Below, piece by piece: positions 40,087 through 50,783 of a stretch of 64,000 bases of DNA. A program made the position numbers and the translations under genes. Position 1 is the stretch's first letter, and each line of letters begins with the position of its first letter. The notes beneath the pieces are model-generated. The model was given only the letters and a program-made list of their open reading frames with translations. It was not told the DNA's origin and did no database searches. Source of the DNA: Forficula auricularia (taxonomy: Eukaryota > Arthropoda > Insecta > Dermaptera > Forficulidae); the NCBI GenBank assembly GCA_024734495.1, contig JALMQS010000890.1, positions 1,054,001-1,118,000 of the forward strand. Direction: 5' to 3'.

Positions 40087-41841
40087 ATGCAATTGGATAG
40101 ATTGAAGATAACCATGTTGAGTTCAGAGATAGGTGAGGCACATTTGGAGGAAGAATACATATATGTGTCGATAGGGCGATTGTGGTCGAGAATTGAAAGT
40201 AATACGAACCCACATTTATATAATTCTTTACAGTCGTTTTTTGAGATTTATTATGAAAGACAGTATAGCAGAGATATACAGCGAGTTAAGAACAAGATAA
40301 AGATTTTAAAAAGGTTTAATTTAGATGATGTTAGACAAAACGAGAGTAATGACGATGTTGAGAATATTATATCAGATGTGGTTAATGTCTCGTCGTTGGT
40401 GTTGCCTCAGAAAGTGACAAAGATTTTAAGTTATGGAAATAAATTTTCATATGTTTCTAGTGAAGTCAAGTCTCCCAACAATAGATTTTTGAATTTGGTT
40501 TGTGAAATGGAGAAACAATTGAGAAATATACAACCGGAAATGGAAAGAAACCAAACAAGATCTAGGATGAACAATTTATTGAACAACTATTTACATAATT
40601 TTTCTCCAACCATAGAAGACCGGCGGCTGTCTAGGGATATAAGTTACGCAAAAAAATACATACATGATAATATAGAAGAAATACAAGTCTTACTATCAGA
40701 CAAGTCAAATATAACAGTTGTAATGAATAGACATGAGTACCATTGTAAAGTGAAACAGTTGTTAACTAACAATGATAAGTTTCAAGTTGCAGGTTTGACA
40801 TCTTTGGCGTCGTTACAGAAAAAAGTTAATAAATATCTGGGACAACTTTTGTCTTTAGAGATTATTGATAAGAAAGCTTACAACAATATGAAATCTAGTA
40901 CACCAACACCATCTAAAATGTATGCCTTGGTAAAAGCCCACAAATCTGAAATGCCTTTGAGGATAATTGTGTCATCTGTGGGTTCTCCTATCAATGGCTT
41001 AAGCAAGTTTTTTTCTAGAATTTTGAAGGCCATTACAACGAACAGCAATAGAATAATAAATTCTTTTGATCTAATCTCAAAGATAGAAATGACAAAATTA
41101 ACAGGAAATGAAGTGTTGGTCTCATTTGACGTGGAAGATATGTTTGGATCGATTGAAGTTAATTTGGCGTTAAATATCTTGGACAGCAGGTGGGAAGACA
41201 TAAAAATGTACACACATTTGGATAAGGATATGTTTATGGAAGGTTTGGCCATGTGTTTGAGAGAGAATTATTTTACTTATGATAGCATAATCTACACACA
41301 GGTTAAAGGACTCCCAATGGGAGCTATTTTGTCGCCCTTGATCGCAAATGTGGTGATGGATGATGTGTTTGATAGGATCATAGCCCCACTAAATTTGCCC
41401 TTTTACTATATATATGTGGATGATTCGGTCTCAGCTATGAAACGTGAACTTATCCCTGTAACGTTGGAATTACTCAACGGCTATAATAGCAATATAAAGT
41501 TTAATGCAGAAGTCGAAAATAATAGTCAGCTACCTTTCTTGGATACCTTACTAATTAAATCAGGGCATGAAATTATTACGGATTTATATACAAAACCATC
41601 CAAATCCAATAGGATGATTAAGTATAACTCATATCATCCTTTAGCACAAAAAATATCTATCATATATGGTGAAATAAATAGAATATGGCGGATATCTCAT
41701 TCTTCTTTTCTTCAAAAAAATTTGAATGATTTCACCATTAAATGTGTACAGAATGGTTATCCGAGAGAGTTGGTGGAAAATCTAAGAAGAAGATACTATG
41801 TTAAAGAGTGGAAAAAAGAAAAATACAAGAAAATCCATTGA
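40087..41841 (+). CDS. PLE reverse transcriptase part, right copy (frameshifted before the endonuclease)
   Basis: 584 codons. PLE reverse transcriptases use a nicked-target 3' end to copy element RNA. Visible motifs: KAHKSEMPLRIIVSS (near 283), SFDVEDMFGSI (346), YTQVKGLPMGAILSPLIANV (402-421), the catalytic YVDD (442), LPFLDTLLIK (481), TDLYTKPSK (495). The order fits Penelope-type RT. The N-terminal 270 residues are helix-rich and charged. The frame ends early at EWKKEKYKKIH because a run of A (41812-41817) has six bases where the left copy has seven. The rest of the protein continues in another frame at 41808-42323. Start: first ATG, 84 bp from the mirrored ATG. Confidence 0.88.
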   Translation: MQLDRLKITMLSSEIGEAHLEEEYIYVSIGRLWSRIESNTNPHLYNSLQSFFEIYYERQYSRDIQRVKNKIKILKRFNLDDVRQNESNDDVENIISDVVNVSSLVLPQKVTKILSYGNKFSYVSSEVKSPNNRFLNLVCEMEKQLRNIQPEMERNQTRSRMNNLLNNYLHNFSPTIEDRRLSRDISYAKKYIHDNIEEIQVLLSDKSNITVVMNRHEYHCKVKQLLTNNDKFQVAGLTSLASLQKKVNKYLGQLLSLEIIDKKAYNNMKSSTPTPSKMYALVKAHKSEMPLRIIVSSVGSPINGLSKFFSRILKAITTNSNRIINSFDLISKIEMTKLTGNEVLVSFDVEDMFGSIEVNLALNILDSRWEDIKMYTHLDKDMFMEGLAMCLRENYFTYDSIIYTQVKGLPMGAILSPLIANVVMDDVFDRIIAPLNLPFYYIYVDDSVSAMKRELIPVTLELLNGYNSNIKFNAEVENNSQLPFLDTLLIKSGHEIITDLYTKPSKSNRMIKYNSYHPLAQKISIIYGEINRIWRISHSSFLQKNLNDFTIKCVQNGYPRELVENLRRRYYVKEWKKEKYKKIH

Positions 41842-42323
41842 GATTCATGGGGTCGTTAACATACGTACCAATATTAACCGATATGATAGTGAGAATGTTT
41901 AGGGTGGCAGGTGTAATGCTGGCTAAACGCCCTGTAAAACCCCTGTTATCTTTGTATCGGGTTCCAACTGTCAAGGATGTTTATAATGAAAACAATGTCG
42001 TATATGAGATAAAATGCAAAGACTGTGATAGAACATACATAGGAGAAACAAAGAGAATGCTAAGGACAAGGGTCATTGAACATGACAAATCGGTAGTAAA
42101 GGGCAAATTAATATCTGCATTGGCCATTCACGCAATTGACTCAAATCATGAGTTTGATTTTAATGATGTCTCTATATTGTGCAGGGAGAGGGATGATTTC
42201 ATACGTAAGATGAAAGAATCCCTACACATTCTGAGGAATAGAGACAAAGTAGTCAACTTTAAAGTAGACACTGAGAACAATGTCCGATACTATAGCGACC
42301 TAATAAGCAAACTAATAAGCTGA
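41808..42323 (+). CDS. PLE GIY-YIG endonuclease part, right copy
   Basis: 171 codons in the frame following the single-base deletion. A GIY-YIG nuclease nicks target DNA for PLE retrotransposition. VYEIKCKDCDRTYIGETKR (about residues 66-84) is the GIY and YIG pair, with the two Cys typical of Penelope endonucleases. TRVIEH (89-94) supplies the conserved Arg and His, and a later His-containing segment (ALAIHAIDSNHEFDF) and the Glu of MKESLHI complete the usual pattern. Catalytic residues look intact. Total from the RT start to this stop is about 745 residue positions, normal for Penelope. Confidence 0.87.
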   Translation: MEKRKIQENPLRFMGSLTYVPILTDMIVRMFRVAGVMLAKRPVKPLLSLYRVPTVKDVYNENNVVYEIKCKDCDRTYIGETKRMLRTRVIEHDKSVVKGKLISALAIHAIDSNHEFDFNDVSILCRERDDFIRKMKESLHILRNRDKVVNFKVDTENNVRYYSDLISKLIS

Positions 42324-43023
42324 ATTGTATATGTTCATAAAAATAAGTTGGTTGTTTCCTGAGTGTGATTTTTTGGGAGCGGTGTAGTGTGTTGACTTTT
42401 CCTGAGGTTTTGCTCTCTGCTGTTTGATGGTAACTGTATAATTATAGTACCTTTGTTGAAAATTGTTAATGTTGTATATCTTGTTTTGTATGAATTTTTG
42501 TTTTTGAAGACTGGGGTTTTAATTTAATTGTGTTGGCAGCTGGTATAACGTCATACACTATTTTTATTTTTATATTAAAAATAGAAAAGTTTTATATAGA
42601 ATGAAATTGAATTGATCAAAGAGTGAAAAATTATAATTTGTCCTAAGATTTGACACGGGAGAATATTGTGAATGTAAATAATTGAATGTTACAATTGTAT
42701 TTTAAAAGAATTTTGTGCTATAATAAAAACAAATGTGTGATTGGTAATCAAGGTGAGAGAGCATTTCAAATAATGAACCTAATTTTAAATAATATGACAA
42801 AGAAAAAGAAAAAATGTCTTTATATATTTTTTCAATTTTATAGAATTGCATTTGTTACTCTCATCTATAACAACAGATGTTGGAATTTTGCTGAATTGCA
42901 AAGAAAATGTAAAAATAAAAATAATATTACCAATGTACTATTGAAAACTGAGGGTGAGTGAACTGATCTTTATATATATTTGTTTCTTGATTTGTATTTG
43001 CAATTGTAAGGTTTATGTATTTG

Positions 43024-43095
43024 TACTTTTTAGACTGATGATGGCTTGAGAGTGTCGGCCGAAACTGTCTCCCAGTTTTAAAATAAAAAGATTGA
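43024..43095 (+). ncRNA. Hammerhead ribozyme of the right PLE copy
   Basis: CUGAUGA at 43035-43041, extra U, stem II GGCU/GGCC with loop UGAGAGUGUC, GAA (43061-43063), then a real helix III hairpin ACUG-UCUCC-CAGU, U at 43077 as cleavage nucleotide. Helix I: UAGA with UUUA next to the core and CUUUUUA with UAAAAAG beyond an internal loop. All hammerhead requirements are met. It lies about 710 bp after the ORF. Confidence 0.86.
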
Positions 43096-43197
43096 TAAGG
43101 ACATAAAAGATTTTGTTTTTTTAAGTCTTTTCTCCTTACGAGAACATTCTAACTGTTCTCATGGTTTTGATTAGCCTCATTTAAGAACAAATATTGA

Positions 43198-43275
43198 ATA
43201 AATAATTTTATTAAATATTAAATAGAAGTGAGGGGCCAGGTTGTATGGTAAAGTCAAATGGATGGACACATCAGA
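43198..43275. repeat. CTTTACCATACA repeat, right part
   Basis: Continuation of 36230-36887 after the PLE: the TSD copy, AAATATTAAATAGAAG, GGTTGTATGGTAAAGTC and GGATGGACACATC, as in the outer end of 33015-33820. Confidence 0.6.
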
Positions 43276-43612
43276 ACACGTCACCTTATTTTTATTTAGG
43301 AAATCCACTGGTAAAATTTTCATTTGACGTTAAATTTTTCTCTAGATATTATTTTAGAACAAAAGTTTTAATATAAAAATGTACCCCATGAATATTGTTT
43401 ATTTTCAATCCCATAAATAAATATTCGACCTCCTCCCAAAATAATAACATGTTTAATAAGATTTAACTTTAGTAAAGATTTGTACTATTGAGTTATTATT
43501 CTTATTCCTGCATCTACAAATACAGTAGAAATTGGAGTCTAAAAATATTCTATCACAGAAATTTTTGTTTCATTTTGAAATCATCGATTTTTATTTTATT
43601 TTTCAAACAAGC
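43276..43612. other. No recognisable feature
   Basis: AT-rich spacer with no supported gene. Confidence 0.35.
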
Positions 43613-44499
43613 TTTATAACTAAGGTTCGGAATTTGCATATAATGCATGTTTTTCCCTTGATTGCTATCCTTCTAATCTTTTGTATCTCAGCGTTTTAGG
43701 GTATCAGGACCCACCCAGAGAAATCTTATTTTTAATATAAATCCATATTTTGGAGTTTAAGTGCATATTTCGCATATTTAGCGATTTATGCTATTATTTC
43801 CATTTTTGTGTGATTTTTATCCCTCGTTTGTTGCCAAATCAGAAGAATAATTGAAAAAAATTTTATAGGGTAGGCCGCAGGTTTCAAACCTTTTCTTGAG
43901 ACCCCCACCCCCACCCCCACTCACTGTCAAACAAATCGAGAAAATTTAAGGAAATAATTAAAATATATTTAATTTAAAATAATATTTTTTATGAAAATTA
44001 TTCTAAAAAAATAAAAAATAAATATTAAATTTCCTTTAAAAATAAACATTAATTTTATTTTAGATAATTTTCATGGTTGTTTAAAATTTTCTTAAATTTT
44101 TAAAGAAAAATAAAACACGCATTTGTTCTATTATGCTAAAAAAATAATTTCTTTAAATTTATTTTCGTTAACATTAATTTTAAACTGTTTGTAGGAGTTT
44201 ATCAAATATTTCTATGTGATCTTAACCCATAAATAATGTAGTTAATATTTTTACTTTTCATGAGTTTAATTTGCGTTTCAGGAAATTTCAACTAAATCAG
44301 CACGAAAAAAATGGCTGAAAAATAAGCCACTGATTTCTTATTTTACCCGTTCCTTGAGCACTAGATATTATGGGTTAATAATGCATATTTTAAGTGCATT
44401 TTTCCTTTTAAAATGCATATTTTTAGTGCATATTTCGGCCTTTTTAAATAATTATTTTGCTGTTTTTTAGTGCATTTCGATCCGGACCCTATTTATAAC
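43613..44499. mobile_element. hAT-like non-autonomous element A
   Basis: Element 43621-44491 is flanked by TTTATAAC (43613-43620, 44492-44499). Ends TAAGGTTCGGA and, inverted, TAGGGTCCGGA. Subterminal regions carry repeated GCATATTT-type motifs (43630-43800 and 44385-44470), which may be transposase-binding sites. No transposase ORF. 871 bp. Confidence 0.82.
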
Positions 44500-45285
44500 A
44501 CACTATTTAATTAATTTTTTATTTTATTCTTCAATACACTGATAAGTAAATTTGCTGATTTTATAAAAATTCTAAATCAAACCAAATAGAAGTATTTTTA
44601 CAGACCAAAATAGAATGAGTCCACTTATTTACCTTTGCGTTATTTATTTATTAACTCTTTCTTTGTGAAGAAGCGTCATGTGATACGCAAAAAAGAAATT
44701 TATTTCTGAAATCAATAATAGGAAATCTATAAGAATCACATAAAATATTTAAGTCTTTTTATAATTAGAAATATTTTATTTGTTAATTCTCATAGAGTTT
44801 TTTTAAAGAGAAATTTAAAGAGAAATTTAATTTACTTAAATATAATCGGGTATTTGAACCCATTAGAAATAACAGATAAAACATTTATAATTCTAAAAAG
44901 ACTGATCTCAACAAAAACACTTGTGTAAAAAAAGGCCAAGTTCGATTAACAAAATCCGTTTGCCAAAAAAAGTAGTGAGATCTAATGTGCTGCCAAGTTT
45001 AACATCATCAATTTCTTAAATGAGTCTAGAATATATTAGTAACTTCAATTAAAACGCATGTTTTTCATTTCACATGTCCCTCTATATTTTTTATTGATTT
45101 CACATTTTTAGTTGAAATTATTTTCCTAAAACTTGGATTTTACGCATTAAATTATTATTATTTTTGTTTGATAGGGCCTCCACCACTCCCCTCTTATTAA
45201 GATCCCATGATATGGTAACTAGTAATTCGGGACATATATAATAATTTTTTCCAGTGATATTATAATATAACGCTCAGCACTCCTT
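44500..45285. other. No recognisable feature
   Basis: AT-rich sequence without supported genes. Short duplicated AGAGAAATTTAA at 44810. Confidence 0.35.
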
Positions 45286-45545
45286 CGCTGTCAAATTGGA
45301 TAAAAGTCGAACAAGTGCTTTCGCAAACTCTTTTATCCCTATGACTCCAGAGACTGGAACTCGCTCCCTGCCACCATCTTTCCCGCGACTTATAACCTTC
45401 AGCTATTTAAGACCCGTACCACAGATACCTTCGACCCCTGCCCAGCCCATAAAATTATTTCTTCTTCTTTTCACGATGGAGGGGCCAACCCAGGCCTTTA
45501 GGGGTTGCACCTTTTTGGTGTAAATCCTTCTCTCATCATTTTCAT
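45286..45545 (+). pseudogene. LINE ORF2 C-terminus and 3' UTR, frameshifted
   Basis: LDKSRTSAFANSFIPMT matches the 29.8-kb copy. A frame change follows, after which TYNLQLFKTR-like and PAHKI..SSFHDGGANPGL are read, and a stop at about 45502. The 3' UTR matches 2150-2245. Dead 5'-truncated copy. Confidence 0.68.
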
Positions 45546-45834
45546 AAAAAAAATTTTTAACAAACATCACAAAATATTATATATTTTAAAAAATTCTATA
45601 ATTTAATTTAATGTGCAGCTATAACTAACATTTTATTATTGTATTTGCACAAAAAAGGTCCACTGTAGAAGGAATATTGTACAAAATTTCCGAAATATTC
45701 CCTTTCGAGAATCTATATAGGCACTATATAGTTACTATATAGTTTGAAACATTGTGCAACTAGGGTTTGGATAGATTAAAAAAAACACCATTTAAAATTA
45801 AAAAACTGCTGAAAAATAAGCCTTTCTTTAATTA

Positions 45835-47551
45835 CTTATAACTAGAGACCGGATTCCTATGCAATTGCATATTTTGTTTGCCGCCACGTACGACACAGGG
45901 GATCAATGATCTATCCGAATCATGCATCTAGGATACTGTGGGTTAAATTTTATACTGGATATTTTTGCATATTTGAGTAATATTGCATAAAATTGCATAT
46001 TTGAAGGATATTGCATAAAATTGCATATTTCGCGCCAAATACGAGGTTTTAAAAGTAATTTTTCGGTGAAAGAATGAAAAAAAAGATTAAATATAAAACA
46101 GGTGAGAACACTATTTGAATTCGAAAATGCGTCAACGACAAGAAGTTTAGTGTTGGACTACGAAGTAGGAATTTGGATCACAAAGGATCCAAACAAACTA
46201 CAAAACAACAATCCACTCATTTTTCTTATTATTCAGTTGTGCTAGATACTATATTCTACACGAAAATGATGAAAAGTTTGCAATATTTTCCTTCCAAAGT
46301 AAAAAGTGGGGGGTTTAAGTTCTTTTAAATTCACCCCCAGTACGTCTTTGGATGTGAACCGCGCCTTTTCATCATATAAATTTTAAGTGACCATAGACAT
46401 AATATTCTGAAGATAATTTAGAAAAATACTTGTAAACATAAATTATTCACAATTACAATCAAATTTTATTATTTTTGAAATACTTTGTTAATTATTTAAT
46501 TATTTTTTATTTATTTTTAATGGCCTTCGGGAACTATAGCCCATTTTGGCCATTGAGTCTTCGTGTGTGTGTGTAGAAGTGTATGTAAATTAGTGTAGGG
46601 ATCGGATTATAGGCGATCAAATATTTCCATTATTTTATTAGTTTATTATTTGTACATCAATAAGGAGAGCTTGTTAATATAAAAAAATAAAAAGCAATAC
46701 AACACAATCGTGTCTGTGAAATAAAATTACCTCCCCCCCCTCCCAGTATTTTTGAAACATTATTATATTTATTATGTTGATTTTATTCAAATGCACCTAA
46801 TATTTACTTGAGTTTAAAAATTTTCTAATATATTAGTTGAAATGAGAATTTTGTCCAAAGTTTTACGCTATAAAAGTACATATTTGACACTTGGTGTCTA
46901 TAGCTTACATTATCATTTTATTTCTGTCATAGCACTCCTTTAAATATGTATATACTCTTTTTGTCTTTAATTTTAATTTTTTAGTGCATAGAAAATTTAT
47001 TTTGCCATTTTTTACTGCATAAATTTGCATATTTCCCCCCTATTAATTATGAAATTATACAAATAGTACTTTACGTTTCGATCTTTCATGCTATTCTGAG
47101 GCTTACATAAATAATTAGAGATATTTTTTCTGTTATTTATCATGGATTAAATTATCTGAGTGCATTTAGAAAAATTCGTTTTGTTGTTTCAGCAATATTA
47201 AGGATTGAACCAAGCAGATAACCTCATTGATTTCTATTTATGTATCAAAAACACTGCTACTCTCGGAAAAACAAAATCTTTTCAATTAAAAATTGATTCA
47301 GTATTAAAGGATTTTGAAATTTTTCTATTTATTTGTACAGAAAATAAAGATATATAATATTTCAAATCAAATAGGCAATAGAAATAGAACAGTAGTGCAT
47401 AGAAAATTTATTATGCCATTTTTTACTGGATAAATTTGCATATTTCCCCCTATTCTGCATATTACTTGCATATTTAAGCATTTTTACCTGCATATTTTAT
47501 GGCATATTTTGGCAGTTTTTACTGCATAAATATCCGGTCTCTACTTATAAC
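45835..47551. mobile_element. hAT-like non-autonomous element B
   Basis: Element 45843-47543 (1,701 bp) is flanked by CTTATAAC (45835-45842, 47544-47551). Ends TAGAGACCGGAT both ways. TGCATATTT-type motifs cluster near both ends (45870-46030, 47005-47035, 47440-47530), as in element A. A hammerhead-family 3' end (CTGCTACTCTCGG, 47250) lies inside, suggesting a nested fragment. No transposase ORF. Confidence 0.84.
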
Positions 47552-47619
47552 TTATAAGAATCCTCAGCATCACCTTGAATTAAGATATTGTATTTTAAGT
47601 TTAATTTTTTTTAATTTGT

Positions 47620-47745
47620 CTTTTGTGACATCACATTTTTTAAGATCCCTGGACCCCCGCTGTTACATTTTGTCACAAATCTGAGATGCCCCCTCCCCCC
47701 CCCCCTTAATGTGTGACGTAATTTATGAGTGGCCCCTTAGTTACT
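47620..47745. repeat. MITE fragment with C-run
   Basis: GACATCACATTTTTTAAGATCC, interrupted here, leads to a long C-run (47691-47705) and ends CGTAATTTATGAGTGGCCCCTTAG (47718-47741), the inverse of the 3705-kb-type terminus at 3705-3730. DNA-transposon remnant. Confidence 0.5.
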
Positions 47746-48290
47746 TTAATCACATGTGTTCAAAATTGTCTTTTTTCCATCTAATAATTTTAGGGAAGCG
47801 CCGAAATCCACAGCATCCATGCATATCGCCACTGAAATAGAAATATAGATATATTATATAAAAAAATAATAATAAAAAATATAACGGATAGTTGTAAGAT
47901 AAATCAAGAAGACAGAGGGTTTTTTCTATATTTTCTTTTGAGTCATTGTTTCCTCTTCTTCCCACTCAACAGGAGAAATTGTTTTTGTTCTTTTTTTACC
48001 CTATGGCTACGTTTATCATTTGACAAGTCAATTTGTTATGCCACACAAACTAGTTTAAATGAATTCGCCTCAATTGAATTATTATACACTTATTTATTAC
48101 TCGTTACGCTTGACGAACACATCCTAGACTACTGGAGTTATATTTATTCAAAATTTTCAATTTTTTCGGGGAGAAGGCATTTGTAGTAAGAAATTTTTAA
48201 AACACATATTTTTGAACTCTGATTGTGGGTTTAAATTAAGGAGGGTCCTTTCGCTCCAATTGAGTCAAAATAAGTGTAGTATTAGTATAT
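47746..48290. other. No recognisable feature
   Basis: AT-rich. ORFs at 47750-47965 and 47938-48186 have no recognisable product. Confidence 0.35.
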
Positions 48291-49290
48291 CTAATATTTA
48301 ATAAAGTTTCATCTTAATTGGATAATGCTAACATGAGGTTGAAGTTTTTGGAAAAAATCCGAGTTTTTCCTACATAAAATAAAAACCACTCATCCTAGAA
48401 ACTTGATTCCTATCTCATTGTCTAGGAAATTTTGTTGACTTGAACGTTTACTTGGACCACTTTTTGAGTACAATTTATAGATATCTAGCATTTTCCATGA
48501 TAGGAAATGATACATTGTTTAAAAAATCGCAGTTTTTCCTTCATAAAATTAAAACCACTCATCTTAAAAACTTGATTTCTATATCATTGTCAAGGAAATT
48601 TTATTTACTTGAACATTTACTTGGACCACATTTTTGATAAACCTTTTTATAGATATTCTACATTTTCCGGTCAGGATATGATTTGAATCCTCAAAAGCGT
48701 CATGGAAAATGCTGGATACCTATAAATCTAAGAGTTATATCAAAAAAGTGGTCCAAGCAAATGTTCGTCAATAAAACTTCCTAGACAATGAGATAGGAAT
48801 AAAATTTCTAGAATGAGTGGATTTCATTTTATGAAGGAAAAACTACGATTATTTGAAAAAAATTGCATTTTATCTAATTAGAATGAAACGTTATTTAAAT
48901 TGTGGCAAATTTAATCTAGTTTAAAACTGCATAGAGTCGTATTTGTCGAAAACCTGCTCCTTAATGGTCAAAATGGGGAAAAATCGAAAAAATTACGAGT
49001 TTTATGGATATTCAAAAGTAATCCCGGGGGCTGTTATTTGACAGACACTAGTACCGGTTTTACTCAACCTAAATAGATGAAATTTAAAGAAATTTAATTT
49101 ATTTAATTGATATCTTTTTGATTTGATAAGCCGTTTTAGAGTTATTCAAGAAAAACTGAAAAAACTCCAAAAATGTCTAATTTTGAGGCGCGTAGAAAAA
49201 TTTCCAGAACACAGATTTGGGGGGGAAACTTAGGGAAGTAATATTGGAGTACCAATAAAGGTATTCCCAGCAATAAAATCTTTACCGGGA
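48291..49290. repeat. Minisatellite-bearing element, second copy
   Basis: 48360-48650 holds two units related, inverted, to the 11.1-kb minisatellite (TAGATATC, CATTTTCC, AAAACCACTCAT, AACTTGATT, GGACCACTTTTT). 48670-48860 holds one direct unit. 48890-49290 matches 11860-11975 joined to 12690-13075, without the hammerhead/SINE insertions found there. The element is older than those insertions. Confidence 0.65.
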
Positions 49291-50340
49291 ATTATTTCCT
49301 GTTTATGCCATTTTTTCACGTAATTTGCCTAGGCTAAATGACTTGATATCGAAATTTTAAAATTTTATCCGCTTAATTTTTTATTTTCTGGATTTCAACT
49401 TTTGTATTTTTTTTTTTTTTTTTTTTGAGGGGGTGGAGAATACTTTTATTCCCACAATTTTTAACTTTCTATGACTCTAAAAATTTCGAAATTTTTTAAT
49501 ATTTTAAATTGGTGTTGTTATTGTCCATGATGAATATTTTTCTTTGTGGCTGGTTTTTGGGTACTTCGAGTTCATTATTTCTGTTGCTACGTTTCGTAGT
49601 ATATTTTTCTGCTTTCTCAGGCAATATTAGAACTTAACCTCCTCGTAAAAATTAATATATACTAGTATATCAATATACCGTATGTCGATTTATTATTTTA
49701 CTTCTAAAAGTAGTTAAATACCAAAAATGAAATTTAAGCCCATTAAATAAAAAATAGTATGCCATTTCAAGGGATATAGGCATCATAAAAAAGTCAAATA
49801 AATATTTTAGCTAATCTTTTTATAGATATAGCGTCGATTAAAAATTTAATTTTCATAAACAATTTTATATTAAACATTTATAATATTTATCACTTAAATC
49901 GCTACTATTTTATAACTAATATAGAACACTATATATTTTCCCAAGCCCTTTTACAGTAATAAAATGAAAATAAGTAAATAAATAAAAAACATGTTTCAAT
50001 TTTCATTAAAATACCAGAAGACAGGACACGACGTATCATAATCAGTAGAGTTAATAGATAGAGACCAAGTTGCCCTGAGACCTTAAACAGGTTTGTTGCT
50101 CCCCTCAAGAAAAATGTTGTTTTCAATTAACTTCTAAGCTGTTCACGAAAAAATAAAAGAAAATTCCCTTCTGCGATGGCTACCATATTTCACGGCTAGA
50201 AGATTTGAAGAAAGGGGCAAAAAGTCACCTGACATGGATTAATAGTTAATTTTCTTTTATACTCTAATATTTATTAAGTAAGAAAATCACAAGAGAATGT
50301 CAACTATTAGATCAGAGATAGAAAAGATTATTTTTAATTA
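49291..50340. other. No recognisable feature
   Basis: AT-rich with a T-run near 49410. The ORF at 49929-50126 shows no motif. Nothing supported. Confidence 0.35.
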
Positions 50341-50737
50341 TACTGGGTGGGCCATAAAGATCTACTACATTTTGAAGAGGAATAAAATATTAAAAAAATT
50401 TAACTAGAAAAAAAAAAACTGAATACATTTTTGAAAAGAACATAATTTTTTTTTAAATATATTTTAAACATTATATCAGGCAAAAAAAAAGGGGGGGGGG
50501 GGCGGTCAAAAATAGAAATTCTAGCCCTTGGACCAAATTCAACCAAATTTTGTATACATATTCTGTGGACCCCCAGAAGGCTAGAAATGCAAAAACTAAC
50601 CACCCAAAATGGGAGAGGGAGGGTCACAAATGAGAATTCTAGCCCTTTCTACCAAACTCAACCAAATTTTGTATAGTTAATAGAGTAAAGGGTGTGTAGT
50701 TTCACAGTGAATGAAATAAAACTCAAAGAGGTTTATA

Positions 50738-50783
50738 CAAACTCAATATATTTCGGATTATTAGTTCATCATCAGGAGTTTAC
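50738..50783 (-). ncRNA. Hammerhead ribozyme, core intact, stem II weakened
   Basis: Minus strand: helix I AAACUC/GAGUUU (6 bp), CUGAUGA (plus 50769-50775), extra U, GAAC...AUCC (two mismatches), GAA (50752-50754), AUAUAU, U. Helix I and core are excellent. Stem II has eroded from a likely GGAU/AUCC. Confidence 0.65.

Larger units (their letters stand above)
36901..43197. mobile_element. Penelope-like element, head-to-head inverted dimer with 13-bp TSD
   Basis: A 6.3-kb palindrome: arms of about 3.1 kb, ORF starts only 84 bp apart at the centre (40002 and 40087), 3' ends outward. It is flanked by ATAAATAATTTTA at 36888-36900 and 43198-43210. The left arm carries about 22 bases at its outer end that the right arm lacks, so one arm is complete and the other truncated. 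Each arm holds an ORF for RT plus GIY-YIG endonuclease, and a hammerhead near the 3' end. The two copies are nearly identical except for ORF-breaking changes. Confidence 0.9.

Noticed and set aside
37163..42961. Identical 91-codon ORFs in both PLE copies (37163-37438 minus, 42686-42961 plus)
   Set aside because: They lie in the 3' UTR, are Asn/Lys-rich from AT composition, and are identical only because the two PLE arms are nearly identical. No motif.
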